DNA of 64,000 bases from Mesorhizobium loti (GCF_003148495.1 NZ_QGGH01000001.1:826347-890346), one strand, 5' to 3'. Shown: positions 49,615 to 59,082, counted from the stretch's first letter. Translations and numbers: made by a program. The notes: generated by a model not told the origin, from the sequence alone.

Positions 49615-51981
49615 TCACGGCGCCTTCGGCAAGGCATAGGCGACAATGTAGTCGCCGCGATCAGGTGACTGGCGCGCGCCGCCCGCCGAGACGACGACGA
49701 ACTGACGGCCGCTTTCAGGCGAAGTGTAGGTCATCGGCGTCGCTTGTGCCCCCACCGGCAGGCGGCCCTTCCAGAGTTCCTCGCCGGTGGCGACGTCGAA
49801 GGCACGCAGATAATAGTCCTGCGTGCCGGCGTAGAAGACGAGGCCGCCCGCCGTGGTCACCGGACCGCCGAGCGACGGCATGCCGACCGGGATCTGCAGG
49901 CCGGTCTTCATGCCGAGCGGGCCTGTATCCTGCAGCGTGCCGGCGGGAACCTGCCAGACGAGCTGGCGCGACTTCAGGTCGATGGCGCTGATGGTGCCAT
50001 AGGGCGGCTGATGGCAGGGAACCCCCAAAGGCGACATGAAGCCGTTCTTGAGCGCGCCATAGGGTGTGCCGAGCTGGGTGCCGAGACCATCATGCGCGGC
50101 CGACGGGCCATAATTGTCGGCCACGGCGCGCGGCAGCAGCACGACGAATTGCGGCATGCGGATATCGTTGACGATCAGATAGCCATTGGCCTCGTCGATG
50201 GAGGCGCTGCCCCAGTTCATGCCGCCATAATAGCCGGGAAACTGCAGCGAGCGCGTCAGGCCCGGAGGCGTGAATTCGCCCTCGTAGCGCAGCCTCTTGA
50301 AGCCGATGCGGCAATAGAGCTGGTCGAGCGGTGTGGCGCCCCACATGCTTGCCTCGGTGAACGGCTTGTCGCCGATCGAAGGCATGCCGACCGAATAGGG
50401 CTGGGTCGGCGACAGGAAATCCTCCTTGGCGCCGCCATCCTGCGGCACCGGCTTTTCCTGCACCTCGGCGATCGGCTTGCCGTCGCGGCGATCGAGCATG
50501 AAGATCTGGCCGCGCTTGGTCACCTGGATCAGCGCCGGCACCTTGCTGCCCTTGCCGTCGGGCACGTCATAAAGCGCAGGCTGCGAGGGGAGGTCGTAGT
50601 CCCAGAGGTCGTGATGCACGGTCTGGAATTTCCAGCGCTCGCGGCCGGTGGCGACGTCGAGCGCGACGACCGAAGCGGTGTAGTCTTCCGCCGCCTTGCT
50701 GCGCTCGGCGCCGAAGAAGTCGGGCGTGGCGTTGCCGGTCGGCAGATAGACGAGGCCGAGCGCGTCGTCATAGCTCGGCGTCGACCAGACGTTGGGCGTG
50801 CCGCGCGTGTAGCTCTGGCCTTCCGGCGGCAGCTTGGTAATGGCCGGATTGCCGAGATCCCAGGCCCAGACCAATTCGCCTGTCTTGGCGCTGAACGCTC
50901 TGACGGCGCCGGAAGGCTCGCCGGTCTCGACATTGTCCCAGACCCAGCCGCCGATCATGATCAGATCGCGCATGACGGTCGGCGCCGAGGTCTGGATGTA
51001 GAAGCCGGGCTTGACCTCGCCCATGCCTTGCTTGAGGTCGACGGTGCCGCCCTGGCCGAAATCCGCGCAAGGCTGGCCGGTCTTCGCATCGATCTCGATC
51101 AGCCGCGCGTCGATGGTGGTCATGACGATACGCCCAGCGCAGGCAACCGCGGTGGCCGCTGGCGCGGCGGCGTCGGCCGTGGGCTCGTAGTAGCTGACGC
51201 CACGGCAGCGTTGCCACAGCGGCGCCGAGGCCTTCGGATCGAATTTCCAGCGCGGCTCGCCGGTCTCGGCGTTGAGTGCGTTGACGATGTTTTTCGAGGA
51301 GCAGGTGTAGACCGTGTCGCCGACCTGCAGCGGCGTGTTCTGGTCTTCGGCGCCCTTGGCAGGGACATCGCCGGTGCGGAAGGTCCAGGCGACCTTCAGG
51401 TCCCTGACATTGTCCTTGGTGATCCCGGCGATCGGCGCATAGCGCGTACCGGCCGGCGTGCGGCCGTAGTGGCGCCAGTCGGTGGTGGAGGCTGCCGCGG
51501 CCGGCGTCGGTGCTTCGGTGGCGGCGACCGTGTTGCGGATCACGCCATGCGGCTGGAAGGCATAGGCCGCGGTGGCGACCAGGCCGAGCACGAGAACACC
51601 GGCAAGGGCGAAGGGGCCGCGCTTGCCGCAGTGCGATGACGGAAACAAGGGCGCCAGCAGAAGGGCGATCACGGCGAGAACGGCAGGTGCCACCAGTCGC
51701 GGCACCAGAGGCCAGAAATTCAGCCCGGCCTCCCAGAACGCCCAGGCAACCGTGGCGAGGAAGATGACGATGTAGAGCCAGAAGCCGGCTCGCCGGCGCA
51801 AGGCGAAGAGAAAACCGGAGACGATGATGCCGGCACCGGCCAGTGCGTAATACCAGGAGCCGCCGAGGCCGATGAGCTGGACGCCGCCATAGAGCAGCGG
51901 CAGGCCGATAATCATCAGCACGAGGCCGAAAAGGACGAGCAGCCAGACGCCGCCGGAGGTGTTGGTATCTTGGTCTGACAT
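49615..51981 (-). CDS. gcd: Membrane-bound PQQ-dependent glucose dehydrogenase
   Basis: 788 residues. Five N-terminal transmembrane helices (residues 12-145), then the eight-bladed quinoprotein propeller with repeated W-motifs (for example WRHYGRTPAGTRYAPI, GELVWAWDLGNP, ATGEELWKGRL). Periplasmic oxidation of glucose to gluconate, electrons to ubiquinone; needs PQQ and Ca or Mg. In rhizobia this acidification helps dissolve phosphate. No PQQ synthesis gene is near, so the cofactor comes from elsewhere. ATG 51981 with SD GAGGATC. It is divergent from a MarR gene that may control it. A terminator follows. Confidence 0.95.
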   Translation of the reverse strand: MSDQDTNTSGGVWLLVLFGLVLMIIGLPLLYGGVQLIGLGGSWYYALAGAGIIVSGFLFALRRRAGFWLYIVIFLATVAWAFWEAGLNFWPLVPRLVAPAVLAVIALLLAPLFPSSHCGKRGPFALAGVLVLGLVATAAYAFQPHGVIRNTVAATEAPTPAAAASTTDWRHYGRTPAGTRYAPIAGITKDNVRDLKVAWTFRTGDVPAKGAEDQNTPLQVGDTVYTCSSKNIVNALNAETGEPRWKFDPKASAPLWQRCRGVSYYEPTADAAAPAATAVACAGRIVMTTIDARLIEIDAKTGQPCADFGQGGTVDLKQGMGEVKPGFYIQTSAPTVMRDLIMIGGWVWDNVETGEPSGAVRAFSAKTGELVWAWDLGNPAITKLPPEGQSYTRGTPNVWSTPSYDDALGLVYLPTGNATPDFFGAERSKAAEDYTASVVALDVATGRERWKFQTVHHDLWDYDLPSQPALYDVPDGKGSKVPALIQVTKRGQIFMLDRRDGKPIAEVQEKPVPQDGGAKEDFLSPTQPYSVGMPSIGDKPFTEASMWGATPLDQLYCRIGFKRLRYEGEFTPPGLTRSLQFPGYYGGMNWGSASIDEANGYLIVNDIRMPQFVVLLPRAVADNYGPSAAHDGLGTQLGTPYGALKNGFMSPLGVPCHQPPYGTISAIDLKSRQLVWQVPAGTLQDTGPLGMKTGLQIPVGMPSLGGPVTTAGGLVFYAGTQDYYLRAFDVATGEELWKGRLPVGAQATPMTYTSPESGRQFVVVSAGGARQSPDRGDYIVAYALPKAP

Positions 51982-52121
51982 GTTGATCCTCACGCTTGCC
52001 CGGATGGCGAGGTCTCGCGGTCGCGGCGGCCGAGAAAAGGCCGTAGGGCGATCAATGGAGGCCGGCTTCCGGTTTCGGCGACGGGGGCTTCGCCAAGGAA
52101 AAGAATTTATCGCATCCTAAT

Positions 52122-52137
52122 AGATAGCATGTTATCT
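52122..52137. promoter_or_regulatory. Candidate MarR operator upstream of marR-like gene
   Basis: AGATA (52122-52126) with TATCT (52133-52137), an inverted repeat centred eight bases before the start codon of the MarR-type gene, where it would overlap the ribosome binding region or promoter. Assignment is by position and symmetry only. Confidence 0.4.
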
Positions 52138-52145
52138 TTTCCGCC

Positions 52146-52589
52146 ATGCCCAAGCAAGACCCGGATCGTGCCAGGTTTGGCCAACTCGTTATATCAGTCG
52201 CCAGGCTGTGGCGGCGCGCGGCCGACAAGGCGCTTGACGATTGCGGCCTATCGCATGCCACCGCCATGCCGCTGGTGATGCTGTCGCGGCTCGGCGACAA
52301 TCTCCGCCAGGGCGTGCTTGCCGATCATCTCGGCTTCGAGGGACCGTCGCTGGTGCGCATCGTCGACCTGCTGGTCGAGGAAGGGCTGGTGACGCGCACC
52401 GAGGACGCGTTCGACCGGCGGGCCAAGATCCTGTCGCTGACCGATGCCGGCCGCAGCCGAGTGACCGAGATCGAGCGCTTGCTGTCGGTGCTGCGGGCCG
52501 ATCTGCTCAAGGACGTTGGCGATAGCGAACTGAATGGCGCCGTGCTTCTGCTGGGCCGGCTGGAGGCGATGTTGAGCGAACTGGGCTGA
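52146..52589 (+). CDS. MarR family transcriptional regulator
   Basis: 147 residues. Winged helix in residues 30-105: LSHATAMPLVMLSRLGDNLRQGVLADHLGFEGPSLVRIVDLLVEEGLVTRTEDAFDRRAK is the recognition helix and wing, flanked by N- and C-terminal dimerisation helices. The DRRAK wing matches DxRxKxxxLT. It is divergent from gcd and a possible regulator of it. No clear SD; the start ATG 52146 follows the palindrome at 52122-52137. Confidence 0.9.
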   Translation: MPKQDPDRARFGQLVISVARLWRRAADKALDDCGLSHATAMPLVMLSRLGDNLRQGVLADHLGFEGPSLVRIVDLLVEEGLVTRTEDAFDRRAKILSLTDAGRSRVTEIERLLSVLRADLLKDVGDSELNGAVLLLGRLEAMLSELG

Positions 52590-52608
52590 CCGGCCAGAAG
52601 CCCGGGCC

Positions 52609-53985
52609 TCAGACCAGCGGCTTGAGTTCCTGGGCAATGGTCGGCAACAGCTCCGAGACATTCGGGTGGATGTGCACGGCGCGCGCCAGCGTGTCGACCG
52701 GGGCCTTGGCGTACATCAGGTCGAGCACGCAATGCACCGCCTCGTCGCCGCCGGGGCCGAGGACCGAGCAGCCGAGGATCTCTCTGGTGTCGGCGTCGAC
52801 CAGGATCTTCATGAAGCCCTGCGTCTCGCCCTTTTCGACGGCGCGGCCGACGCGGGTCATCGGCCTCTGGCCGACCAGCGCGCGACGGCCGGATTTCTTC
52901 ACCGCGGCCTCGGTCATGCCGCAACGGCCGAGCGGCGGGTCGATGTAGAGCGCATAGGCTTCGATACGGTCGCTGACCTTGCGCGGATCGTTGTCGAGCA
53001 AATTGGCGGCGACGATCTCGTAGTCGTTGTAGGAAGTATGGGTAAAGGCGCCCTTGCCGTTGCAGTCGCCCATCGCCCAGATGCCGGGTGCGCTGGTCCG
53101 CAGCTGGTCGTCGACGGTGACGAAACCGCGCTTGTCGACCTCGACGCCGGCCTTGTCGAGGCCGAGATCGTCGGTGTTGGGCGTCCGTCCCAGAGCCAGC
53201 AGCACATGCGAGCCAACCGCCGGTGGTTTGCCGGCCGAGAAGGTCACGGCAATGTCCTTGCCCTGTTTGGCGAAAGCGATGTCGTCGGCGCCGGTATGAA
53301 CCGATATGCCTTCGTTTTCGAGGATGGACAGGATGGCGGCGGAGACATCCTCGTCCTCGCGGCCGGTCAGGCGCGGGCTCTTCTCGATGACGGTAACTTC
53401 GCTACCGAAGCGGCGGAACATCTGTGCGAATTCGAGCGAGATGTAGCTGCCGCCGACGACGATGAGATGGCGCGGCAGCACGTCGAGATCCATCATCGAG
53501 GAATTGGTCAGATAGTCGATGTCGTGGATACCGGGCAGGGCGGGCACCGAGGCGCGGCCGCCGGTGTTGAGGAAGATTTTCTCGGCGGTCAGAAGGTCGT
53601 CGCCGACGCGCACCGTGTTGGCAGATTCGAAACGCGCATGACCGTGATAGAGCGTGCATTTGTCCATGCCGGCGATCCAGGTCTCGAGCCCGGTGCGCGC
53701 GTCGATCGTCACCTTGTCCTTGCGTGCCTTGATCGCCTTGAAATTGACGCCGACTGGACCCCCGAGCGTCACGCCGTAGTCGGCGGCGCGGCGCGCCAGA
53801 TGCGCGGCATAGGCGCTGGCGACCATGGTCTTGGTCGGCATGCAGCCGGTGTTGACGCAGGTGCCGCCGATCAGCTTGCGCTCGATCAGCGCCACGCTCA
53901 TGCCGGCGGCATTCAGCCGGCCGGCCAGCGAAGGGCCGGCCTGTCCGGCGCCGATGATGATGGCGTCGAAGGTCTTGGCCGTCAT
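52609..53985 (-). CDS. Flavoprotein disulfide reductase (mercuric reductase/dihydrolipoamide dehydrogenase-like)
   Basis: 458 residues. FAD site IIGAGQAGPSLA, redox-active disulfide GTCVNTGCMPTK and the C-terminal catalytic pair in VHIHPNVSELLPT. The NAD(P) site reads VVGGSYISLEFAQ, where the usual GxGxxG has Tyr in place of the second Gly. It is class I of the family, but the substrate (mercury, disulfide, or another) is unresolved; no N-terminal metal-binding domain and no mer genes are near. Its ATG overlaps the end of the DUF4126 gene by 4 bp, so they are coupled. Confidence 0.88.
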   Translation of the reverse strand: MTAKTFDAIIIGAGQAGPSLAGRLNAAGMSVALIERKLIGGTCVNTGCMPTKTMVASAYAAHLARRAADYGVTLGGPVGVNFKAIKARKDKVTIDARTGLETWIAGMDKCTLYHGHARFESANTVRVGDDLLTAEKIFLNTGGRASVPALPGIHDIDYLTNSSMMDLDVLPRHLIVVGGSYISLEFAQMFRRFGSEVTVIEKSPRLTGREDEDVSAAILSILENEGISVHTGADDIAFAKQGKDIAVTFSAGKPPAVGSHVLLALGRTPNTDDLGLDKAGVEVDKRGFVTVDDQLRTSAPGIWAMGDCNGKGAFTHTSYNDYEIVAANLLDNDPRKVSDRIEAYALYIDPPLGRCGMTEAAVKKSGRRALVGQRPMTRVGRAVEKGETQGFMKILVDADTREILGCSVLGPGGDEAVHCVLDLMYAKAPVDTLARAVHIHPNVSELLPTIAQELKPLV

Positions 53986-54443
53986 ACCACCGCCGCTACG
54001 ATCAGCAGGCCGCCGATAATCGCCACCGCGTCCTCGATGAAGGCGGCGGGCTGATCCTTGCCGAAGGCGGCCGCGAGCCGGCCGCGTGCTTCGGCGCCGC
54101 CCAGCGTGCCGATGACAGCGCCGATGGCGCCGGCAATCAGGCCGCCGATGGTGGCGCCACCGGTGGCGCCGATCACCGCACCGGTGAAGGCGCCCATGAC
54201 AATGCGGGCGCCGAATTGCTGCGGTACCTTACGGCTCGGCGTCGATGGCAACTGGTCGGTGACCAGTTCGACGATGGCCAGGATGGTGAAGATGCCGACA
54301 GCCACCCAATGGCTCATGAAGCTCGCCCAGGTGCCGGCAACCGGCAGCCAGCCGAGATAAGCACCCCAGGCAATTGCGGCCGGCGCGGTCATGGCGCGAA
54401 GACCGGCAATGACCCCGATCAGAAGTGCAAGAATGTACAGCAT
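53982..54443 (-). CDS. DUF4126 membrane protein
   Basis: 153 residues, glycine-rich with four predicted transmembrane segments (residues 3-30, 40-62, 80-118 and 133-153). MLYILALLIGVIAGLRAMTAPAAIAWG is the DUF4126 N-terminus. Function unknown. It comes before the flavoprotein gene with a 4-bp overlap (ATGA type), so it may be part of the same redox or membrane unit. Confidence 0.85.
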   Translation of the reverse strand: MLYILALLIGVIAGLRAMTAPAAIAWGAYLGWLPVAGTWASFMSHWVAVGIFTILAIVELVTDQLPSTPSRKVPQQFGARIVMGAFTGAVIGATGGATIGGLIAGAIGAVIGTLGGAEARGRLAAAFGKDQPAAFIEDAVAIIGGLLIVAAVV

Positions 54444-54630
54444 GGTTGATCCCCCTCGATCACCGGGCCAGGACGGCCCGGCAACAGCAGGCTAGCATAG
54501 GACCGGCATTTGACCAGCGCATGACTCCGAAAAATCAGAATGGATTTTCGCGCACGGTGCTGCCGGATGCTGGCACTTTCCCGTTCACTGCAATTGTGCT
54601 TTGGCAGTGACGTCACAGGGAGACATCGTC

Positions 54631-55188
54631 ATGGCTGGAGGCGAGCGCGCAAAGATGGCGGCCGGCGAATGGTACACGTGCCTCGATGACGAACTGGAGG
54701 CATTGCGGGTAATAGCGCGTGACGCGGTGTTCGAACACAATTCGCTGCCACCCCGTCAGCGCGGAAACCTCGGGCCTGGCCTGAAGGCTCTGCTCGGCAA
54801 AGCCGGCGAGGGGGCTCGCATCGAAGCGCCGTTCCACTGCGCCTATGGTTTCAACATCTTCCTCGGAGATGGCGTCTTCCTCAATGCCGGATGCACCATT
54901 CTCGACACGGCAAACGTGCGTATTGGCAAGGCAACGCTGCTTGGCCCCAATGTGCAGATCTACTGCGCCGAGCACCACAAGGCGGCCAGTGGGCGGCAGG
55001 CCGGACTGGAGATCGCCAGGCCGGTCGAGATCGGCGCCGATGCCTGGATCGGCGGCTCAGCCGTCATCCTTGGCGGCGTCAGCATCGGTGAAGGTGCCAT
55101 CGTCGGCGCCGGCGCGGTGGTGACGCGCGACGTGGCCGCGAACACCACCGTGGTCGGCAATCCGGCACGAGCGGTCAAGCGGAACTGA
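54631..55188 (+). CDS. Sugar O-acetyltransferase (maltose acetyltransferase/NodL family)
   Basis: 185 residues. A helical N-terminus (MAAGEWYTCLDDELEALRV, the Mac domain) and then left-handed beta-helix hexapeptide repeats: FHCAYGFNIFLGDGVFLNAGCTILD, IGKATLLGPNVQIYCAEHH, IGGSAVILGGVSIGEGAIVGAGAVVTRDVA. The catalytic His is in AEHH. It acetylates a sugar (maltose, galactoside, or a Nod-factor-like oligosaccharide) with acetyl-CoA. NodL is related but no nod genes are here. ATG 54631 with SD AGGGAGA; a TTG at 54601 is rejected. Confidence 0.88.
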   Translation: MAGGERAKMAAGEWYTCLDDELEALRVIARDAVFEHNSLPPRQRGNLGPGLKALLGKAGEGARIEAPFHCAYGFNIFLGDGVFLNAGCTILDTANVRIGKATLLGPNVQIYCAEHHKAASGRQAGLEIARPVEIGADAWIGGSAVILGGVSIGEGAIVGAGAVVTRDVAANTTVVGNPARAVKRN

Positions 55189-55191
55189 ACA

Positions 55192-55232
55192 GATCAGGAC
55201 GACAGGACGTACGTCATGCGCTCGTCCTGATC
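55192..55232. repeat. Stem-loop at the end of the AraC-like gene
   Basis: GATCAGGACGA (55192-55202) pairs with TCGTCCTGATC (55222-55232), 11 bp with a 19-base interior containing the palindrome GACGTACGTC (55206-55215). It overlaps the last codons and stop of the AraC-like gene and the region after the acetyltransferase stop. Possible terminator without a T-tract. Confidence 0.6.
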
Positions 55233-56189
55233 AGCCCGCCTGGAGAACTCACGCCGGTATTGTGCCGGCGATGTCTTGAGCCTTGCGGCGAAATGCTGGC
55301 GCAGCGACGTGGCGCTGCCGAAGCCGGCTTCGAAGGCCACCATGTCCATCGATTTCTCCGTTGCCTCCAGCAGGCGCTGCGCCAGTTCGATCCGCTGGCT
55401 GGCCAGCCATTCGCCGAAACTGGTGCCGATCGATTTCTGGAATCGGCGGGTGAAGGTGCGACGGGCGAGGCCGGCGGCCTCGGCGACGCTGTCGAGGCTG
55501 TGCGTCTCGCTAAGCGTCGCTCGAACCGCGTCGAGGGCCTGGGCGAAACGGTCGGCGTCCGCGCTTCTTGCCACCGGATGCTCGATGAATTGCGCCTGCC
55601 CGCCCTGCCGATGCGGGGAAAGGACGATCTGGCGGGCGAGCCGGAGTGCTGCTTCCGCGCCATAGCGGGCGCGCACGAGATGGAGACAGCAGTCGAGGCC
55701 GGCCGCGACGCCGGCGGAGGTCACGACGTCGCCATTGTCGACATAGAGCACCGTGGCATCGACGGCGATGTCGGGATGGAGTGTTTGCAACTGCTCGGAA
55801 TAGGCCCAGTGCGTCGCGGCTCGGCGGCCCGAAAGCAGCCCGGCCGCGGCAATGGCGAAGGTTCCGAGGCACAGGCCGACGATCAAGGCGCCGCGCCCGT
55901 GCGCTCTGCGTAGTGTCTCCATCAACAGCGGCGACACCGGTTCGCCCAGATGATGCCAGCTTGGGATGATGACGATGTCGGCGCCGTCGAGCCCGTCGAG
56001 CCCATGCGGCGCCGCAACGGTCAGTCCGGCCTCGGTGTGGATCGGGCCGGCCTTGGCCGCGCAGATGCGGAAGTCGAAGCGCGGCAGGCCAAGCGCCGTC
56101 CTGTCCTCGCCGAAGACCAAGCACGGCACGGAAAGATGGAACGGGCTGATGCCGTCGAAGGCGAGGACGGCAATGGTCGGGTTGGTCAT
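55194..56189 (-). CDS. GlxA-type AraC family regulator (DJ-1/PfpI domain)
   Basis: 331 residues. An N-terminal DJ-1/PfpI-like domain (IAVLAFDGISPFHLSVPCLVFGEDR, then IVGLCLGTFAIAAAGLL with a Cys in the nucleophile-like position). A C-terminal AraC domain with two helix-turn-helix motifs (residues 230-320: SLDSVAEAAGLARRTFTRRF and MVAFEAGFGSATSLRQHF). It is divergent from the isochorismatase-like gene and may control it. ATG 56189 with SD GGAAGC. Effector unknown. Confidence 0.92.
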   Translation of the reverse strand: MTNPTIAVLAFDGISPFHLSVPCLVFGEDRTALGLPRFDFRICAAKAGPIHTEAGLTVAAPHGLDGLDGADIVIIPSWHHLGEPVSPLLMETLRRAHGRGALIVGLCLGTFAIAAAGLLSGRRAATHWAYSEQLQTLHPDIAVDATVLYVDNGDVVTSAGVAAGLDCCLHLVRARYGAEAALRLARQIVLSPHRQGGQAQFIEHPVARSADADRFAQALDAVRATLSETHSLDSVAEAAGLARRTFTRRFQKSIGTSFGEWLASQRIELAQRLLEATEKSMDMVAFEAGFGSATSLRQHFAARLKTSPAQYRREFSRRADQDERMTYVLSS

Positions 56190-56316
56190 GTTTGCTTCCG
56201 GCAGTTGAAAGCGGATTGTCCCAATTCTTTCGAATGATGTCAATCGGGCCACTTTCGACTGTCTGGGAACCCGCCTATTTTTGATCCATCGCATTCAAGC
56301 CGGAAAGGAAAACACC

Positions 56317-57060
56317 ATGTCTGACCCAGCCAACACCACGCCGCGCCGGGCGCTGATCGTCGTCGATGTGCAGAACGACTATGACGGCGGCAATCTCGCC
56401 ATCCAGCATCCGCCATTCCGCGACAGCGTCGTCAATGTGGCGCGCGCCATGGATGCAGCGACTGCTGCCGGTATCAAGGTGGTGGTCGTCAAGCAGATGG
56501 CGCCCGAGACATCGCCGATCTTCGCCAAGGGCAGCCATGGCGGCGAACTCCATCCCGAAATCGCCAGGCGTGAGCGCGATCATTATGTCGAAAAGAACCT
56601 GCCCTCCGCCTTCACCGGCACTGACCTCGAGGACTGGCTGCGTGCCAACGCCATCGATACGATCACCGTGGTCGGTTACATGACGCACAATTGCGACCTG
56701 TCGACCATCATCCACGCCGTGCATATGGGCTTTGCCGTCGAGTTCCTGTCGGATGCGACCGGCTCGGTGCCTTACGCCAACAGCGCCGGCTACGCCTCGG
56801 CCGAGGAGATCCACCGCGTGGTGACGATCATCCTGCAGTCGCGCTTCGCCGCCGTGCTCAAGACCGCCGAATGGGTCGAGTGCCTGAAGACAGGCGCGCT
56901 GCCGGAACGTGACACGATCTTCGGCTCCAACCAGCGGCGCTGTCACGCAGCGCTGCCTAGGGCGATCCGAAAACGAAAAGGGCGCCGCATCGCTGCGGCG
57001 CCCTTTTCGTCGAAACTGCAAAGTCTCAGAACAGGCCTTCGATCTGGCCGGCCTCGTTGA
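56317..57060 (+). CDS. Isochorismatase-family cysteine hydrolase with an aberrant C-terminal tail
   Basis: 247 residues. Catalytic triad of the family: Asp in [11 protein letters not shown], Lys in [11 protein letters not shown] and Cys in THNCDLST. The natural end would be expected near residue 207 (TIFGSNQR); from there the frame runs on through the terminator hairpin and into the antisense of fhs for about 40 residues rich in Arg and Lys ([13 protein letters not shown]). A -1 frameshift would meet a stop at once (GCCTAG near 56960). The substrate is unknown. SD GGAAAGGAA before ATG 56317. Confidence 0.87.
   Translation: MSDPANTTPRRALIVVDVQNDYDGGNLAIQHPPFRDSVVNVARAMDAATAAGIKVVVVKQMAPETSPIFAKGSHGGELHPEIARRERDHYVEKNLPSAFTGTDLEDWLRANAIDTITVVGYMTHNCDLSTIIHAVHMGFAVEFLSDATGSVPYANSAGYASAEEIHRVVTIILQSRFAAVLKTAEWVECLKTGALPERDTIFGSNQRRCHAALPRAIRKRKGRRIAAAPFSSKLQSLRTGLRSGRPR
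56973..57010. terminator. Strong bidirectional terminator between the hydrolase and fhs
   Basis: A perfect 16-bp stem: ACGAAAAGGGCGCCGC (56973-56988) with GCGGCGCCCTTTTCGT (56995-57010), six-base loop ATCGCT. A/T tracts close the stem on both sides. It lies 16 bp after the fhs stop on the minus strand; on the plus strand the hydrolase frame runs through it. Confidence 0.92.
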
Positions 57061-58705
57061 GGAAGATCTTTTCCGAGGACGGAGCCTTGGGTAGGCCGGG
57101 CATGGTCATGACCTCGCCGCAGATGATGACGACGAAGCCGGCACCGGCCGAAAGCCTGACCTCGCGAACCGGCACGGTGTGACCGGTCGGCGCGCCGCGC
57201 AGGTTCGGGTCGGTCGAGAAGGAATACTGGGTCTTGGCCATGCAGACCGGCAGGTGGCCGTAGCCGGCGTCTTCCCAGGCCTTGAGCTGGTCGCGCACCG
57301 ACTTGTCGGCAATCGCTTCCGAGCCGCGATAGATGCGCTGGACGATGGTGTTGATTTTCTCGAACAGCGGCATGGCATCGGGATAGAGCGGCGCGAACTG
57401 CGAGGCGCCGGATTCGGCCAGCGCCACCACCTTGTTGGCAAGCTCCTCGATGCCGGCCGAGCCGTGGGCCCAATGCTTGCACAGGATCGCTTCTTCGCCC
57501 ATCGAGGCGACATAGTCCTTCATCGCCTGGATCTCGGCGTCGGTGTCGGAATAGAAGTGGTTGATGGCAACCACCGCCGGCACGCCGAACTGGCGGATAT
57601 TCTCGATGTGGCGGCCGAGGTTGGCGCAGCCCTTCTTCACCGCTTCGACGTTTTCCTTGCCGAGGTCTTCCTTCTTGACGCCGCCATTCATCTTCATGGC
57701 GCGCACGGTGGCGACGATGACCGCCGCCGCCGGCTTCAGTCCAGCCTTGCGGCACTTGATGTCGAAGAATTTTTCAGCACCAAGGTCGGCGCCGAAGCCA
57801 GCTTCGGTGACGACATAGTCGGCAAGCTTGAGCGCCGTCGTGGTGGCGACGACCGAATTGCAGCCATGTGCGATGTTGGCGAACGGGCCGCCATGGACGA
57901 AGGCCGGGTTGTTCTCCAGCGTCTGCACCAGATTGGGCTGCATGGCGTCCTTGAGCAGCACGGCCATGGCGCCGTCGGCCTTGAGGTCGCGGGCATAAAC
58001 CGCCGACTTGTCGCGACGGTAGGCGACGATGATGTCGCCGAGGCGCTTTTCAAGGTCCTTCAGGTCGGTGGACAGGCACAGAATGGCCATCACTTCGGAG
58101 GCGACGGTGATGTCGAAGCCGCCTTCGCGCGGGAAGCCGTTGGCGACGCCGCCGAGCGAGCAGATGATCTCGCGAAGCGCGCGGTCGTTCATGTCCATGA
58201 CACGGCGCCAGACGACGCGGCGGGTGTCGATGCCGAGCTCATTGCCCCAGTAGATGTGGTTGTCGATCAGCGCCGAAAGCAGATTGTGCGCCGTGGTGAT
58301 GGCGTGGAAGTCACCGGTGAAATGGAGGTTCATGTCCTCCATCGGCACGACCTGGGCATAGCCGCCGCCGGCGGCACCGCCCTTGACGCCAAAATTCGGG
58401 CCGAGCGACGCCTCGCGGATGCAGACGATCGCCTTCTTGCCGATGCGGTTCAGTCCGTCACCAAGGCCGACCGTGGTCGTGGTCTTGCCTTCGCCGGCCG
58501 GCGTCGGGTTGATGGCGGTGACGAGGATCAGCTTGCCGTCCTTGTTGCCCTTCACCGACTTGATGAATTCGGCTGAGATCTTGGCCTTGTCGTGGCCGTA
58601 GGGCAGCAGATGTTCGGTCGGGATGCCGATCTTCTGGCCGATCTCCTGGATCTGCTTTTTCTTGGCGCCGCGCGCGATCTCGATGTCGGACTTCACTTCG
58701 GCCAT
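57026..58705 (-). CDS. fhs: Formate-tetrahydrofolate ligase
   Basis: 559 residues. P-loop [14 protein letters not shown] (residues 68-81), followed by [20 protein letters not shown] and the folate-binding region; the C-terminus [11 protein letters not shown] is complete. It ATP-dependently converts formate and THF into 10-formyl-THF, feeding one-carbon metabolism. GAGGAAAG SD before ATG 58705. No THF-pathway partners are adjacent. A terminator follows. Confidence 0.97.
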   Translation of the reverse strand: MAEVKSDIEIARGAKKKQIQEIGQKIGIPTEHLLPYGHDKAKISAEFIKSVKGNKDGKLILVTAINPTPAGEGKTTTTVGLGDGLNRIGKKAIVCIREASLGPNFGVKGGAAGGGYAQVVPMEDMNLHFTGDFHAITTAHNLLSALIDNHIYWGNELGIDTRRVVWRRVMDMNDRALREIICSLGGVANGFPREGGFDITVASEVMAILCLSTDLKDLEKRLGDIIVAYRRDKSAVYARDLKADGAMAVLLKDAMQPNLVQTLENNPAFVHGGPFANIAHGCNSVVATTTALKLADYVVTEAGFGADLGAEKFFDIKCRKAGLKPAAAVIVATVRAMKMNGGVKKEDLGKENVEAVKKGCANLGRHIENIRQFGVPAVVAINHFYSDTDAEIQAMKDYVASMGEEAILCKHWAHGSAGIEELANKVVALAESGASQFAPLYPDAMPLFEKINTIVQRIYRGSEAIADKSVRDQLKAWEDAGYGHLPVCMAKTQYSFSTDPNLRGAPTGHTVPVREVRLSAGAGFVVIICGEVMTMPGLPKAPSSEKIFLNEAGQIEGLF

Positions 58706-59000
58706 GACGGCTTTCCTCTGGATTGGACTGTGGAGGGGACGGGTTTGATCTTACTGGCAAGCAGGTTGGAACCGGGCGCGGGCATGTTCTAACCCTGTCG
58801 CGGCCGCGGCGTCAACTTGCATGCAACTATGTTTCCTATGAAGAAAATTCCTCTGCGGACCGGCCGACCTGTCATCGGTTCTTCCTGGCTCCGTTGCCGC
58901 GCCGTATAGAAGCCAGAGGACGCGTCGCTCCGCCGTCTCAAAACAGCCGCACAATGCACGGAATGCGACAGAGGCGACGGCGCAAATTCGCCATCGCATG

Positions 59001-59023
59001 CCTAAAGCGCACCGCGCTTTAGG
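59001..59023. repeat. Short perfect hairpin CCTAAAGCGC/GCGCTTTAGG
   Basis: CCTAAAGCGC (59001-59010), spacer ACC, GCGCTTTAGG (59014-59023). On the plus strand it is followed by a T-rich stretch, so it could end transcripts running rightward; on the minus strand it lies downstream of the DUF2333 gene. Elements of this type are common in Rhizobiales. Confidence 0.7.
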
Positions 59024-59034
59024 CTTTTATTTTT

Positions 59035-59082
59035 ATGCATCTCGTTCTCCCAAAACCGGGACCACTTTTGGACGACATGCAT
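59035..59082. repeat. 48-bp palindromic interspersed repeat, copy 4
   Basis: Ends ATGCATCTCG and GACATGCAT around TCCCAAAACCGGG...ACTTTTGGA, in the same orientation as copies 2 and 3. It ends 14 bp before the stop of the DUF2333 gene. Confidence 0.85.

Noticed and set aside
54631..55188. NodL identity for the acetyltransferase
   Set aside because: The family is shared with housekeeping sugar acetyltransferases and no nodulation context exists.
58706..58860. ZTP/THF-type riboswitch upstream of fhs
   Set aside because: No conserved core sequence of these riboswitches could be found by eye.
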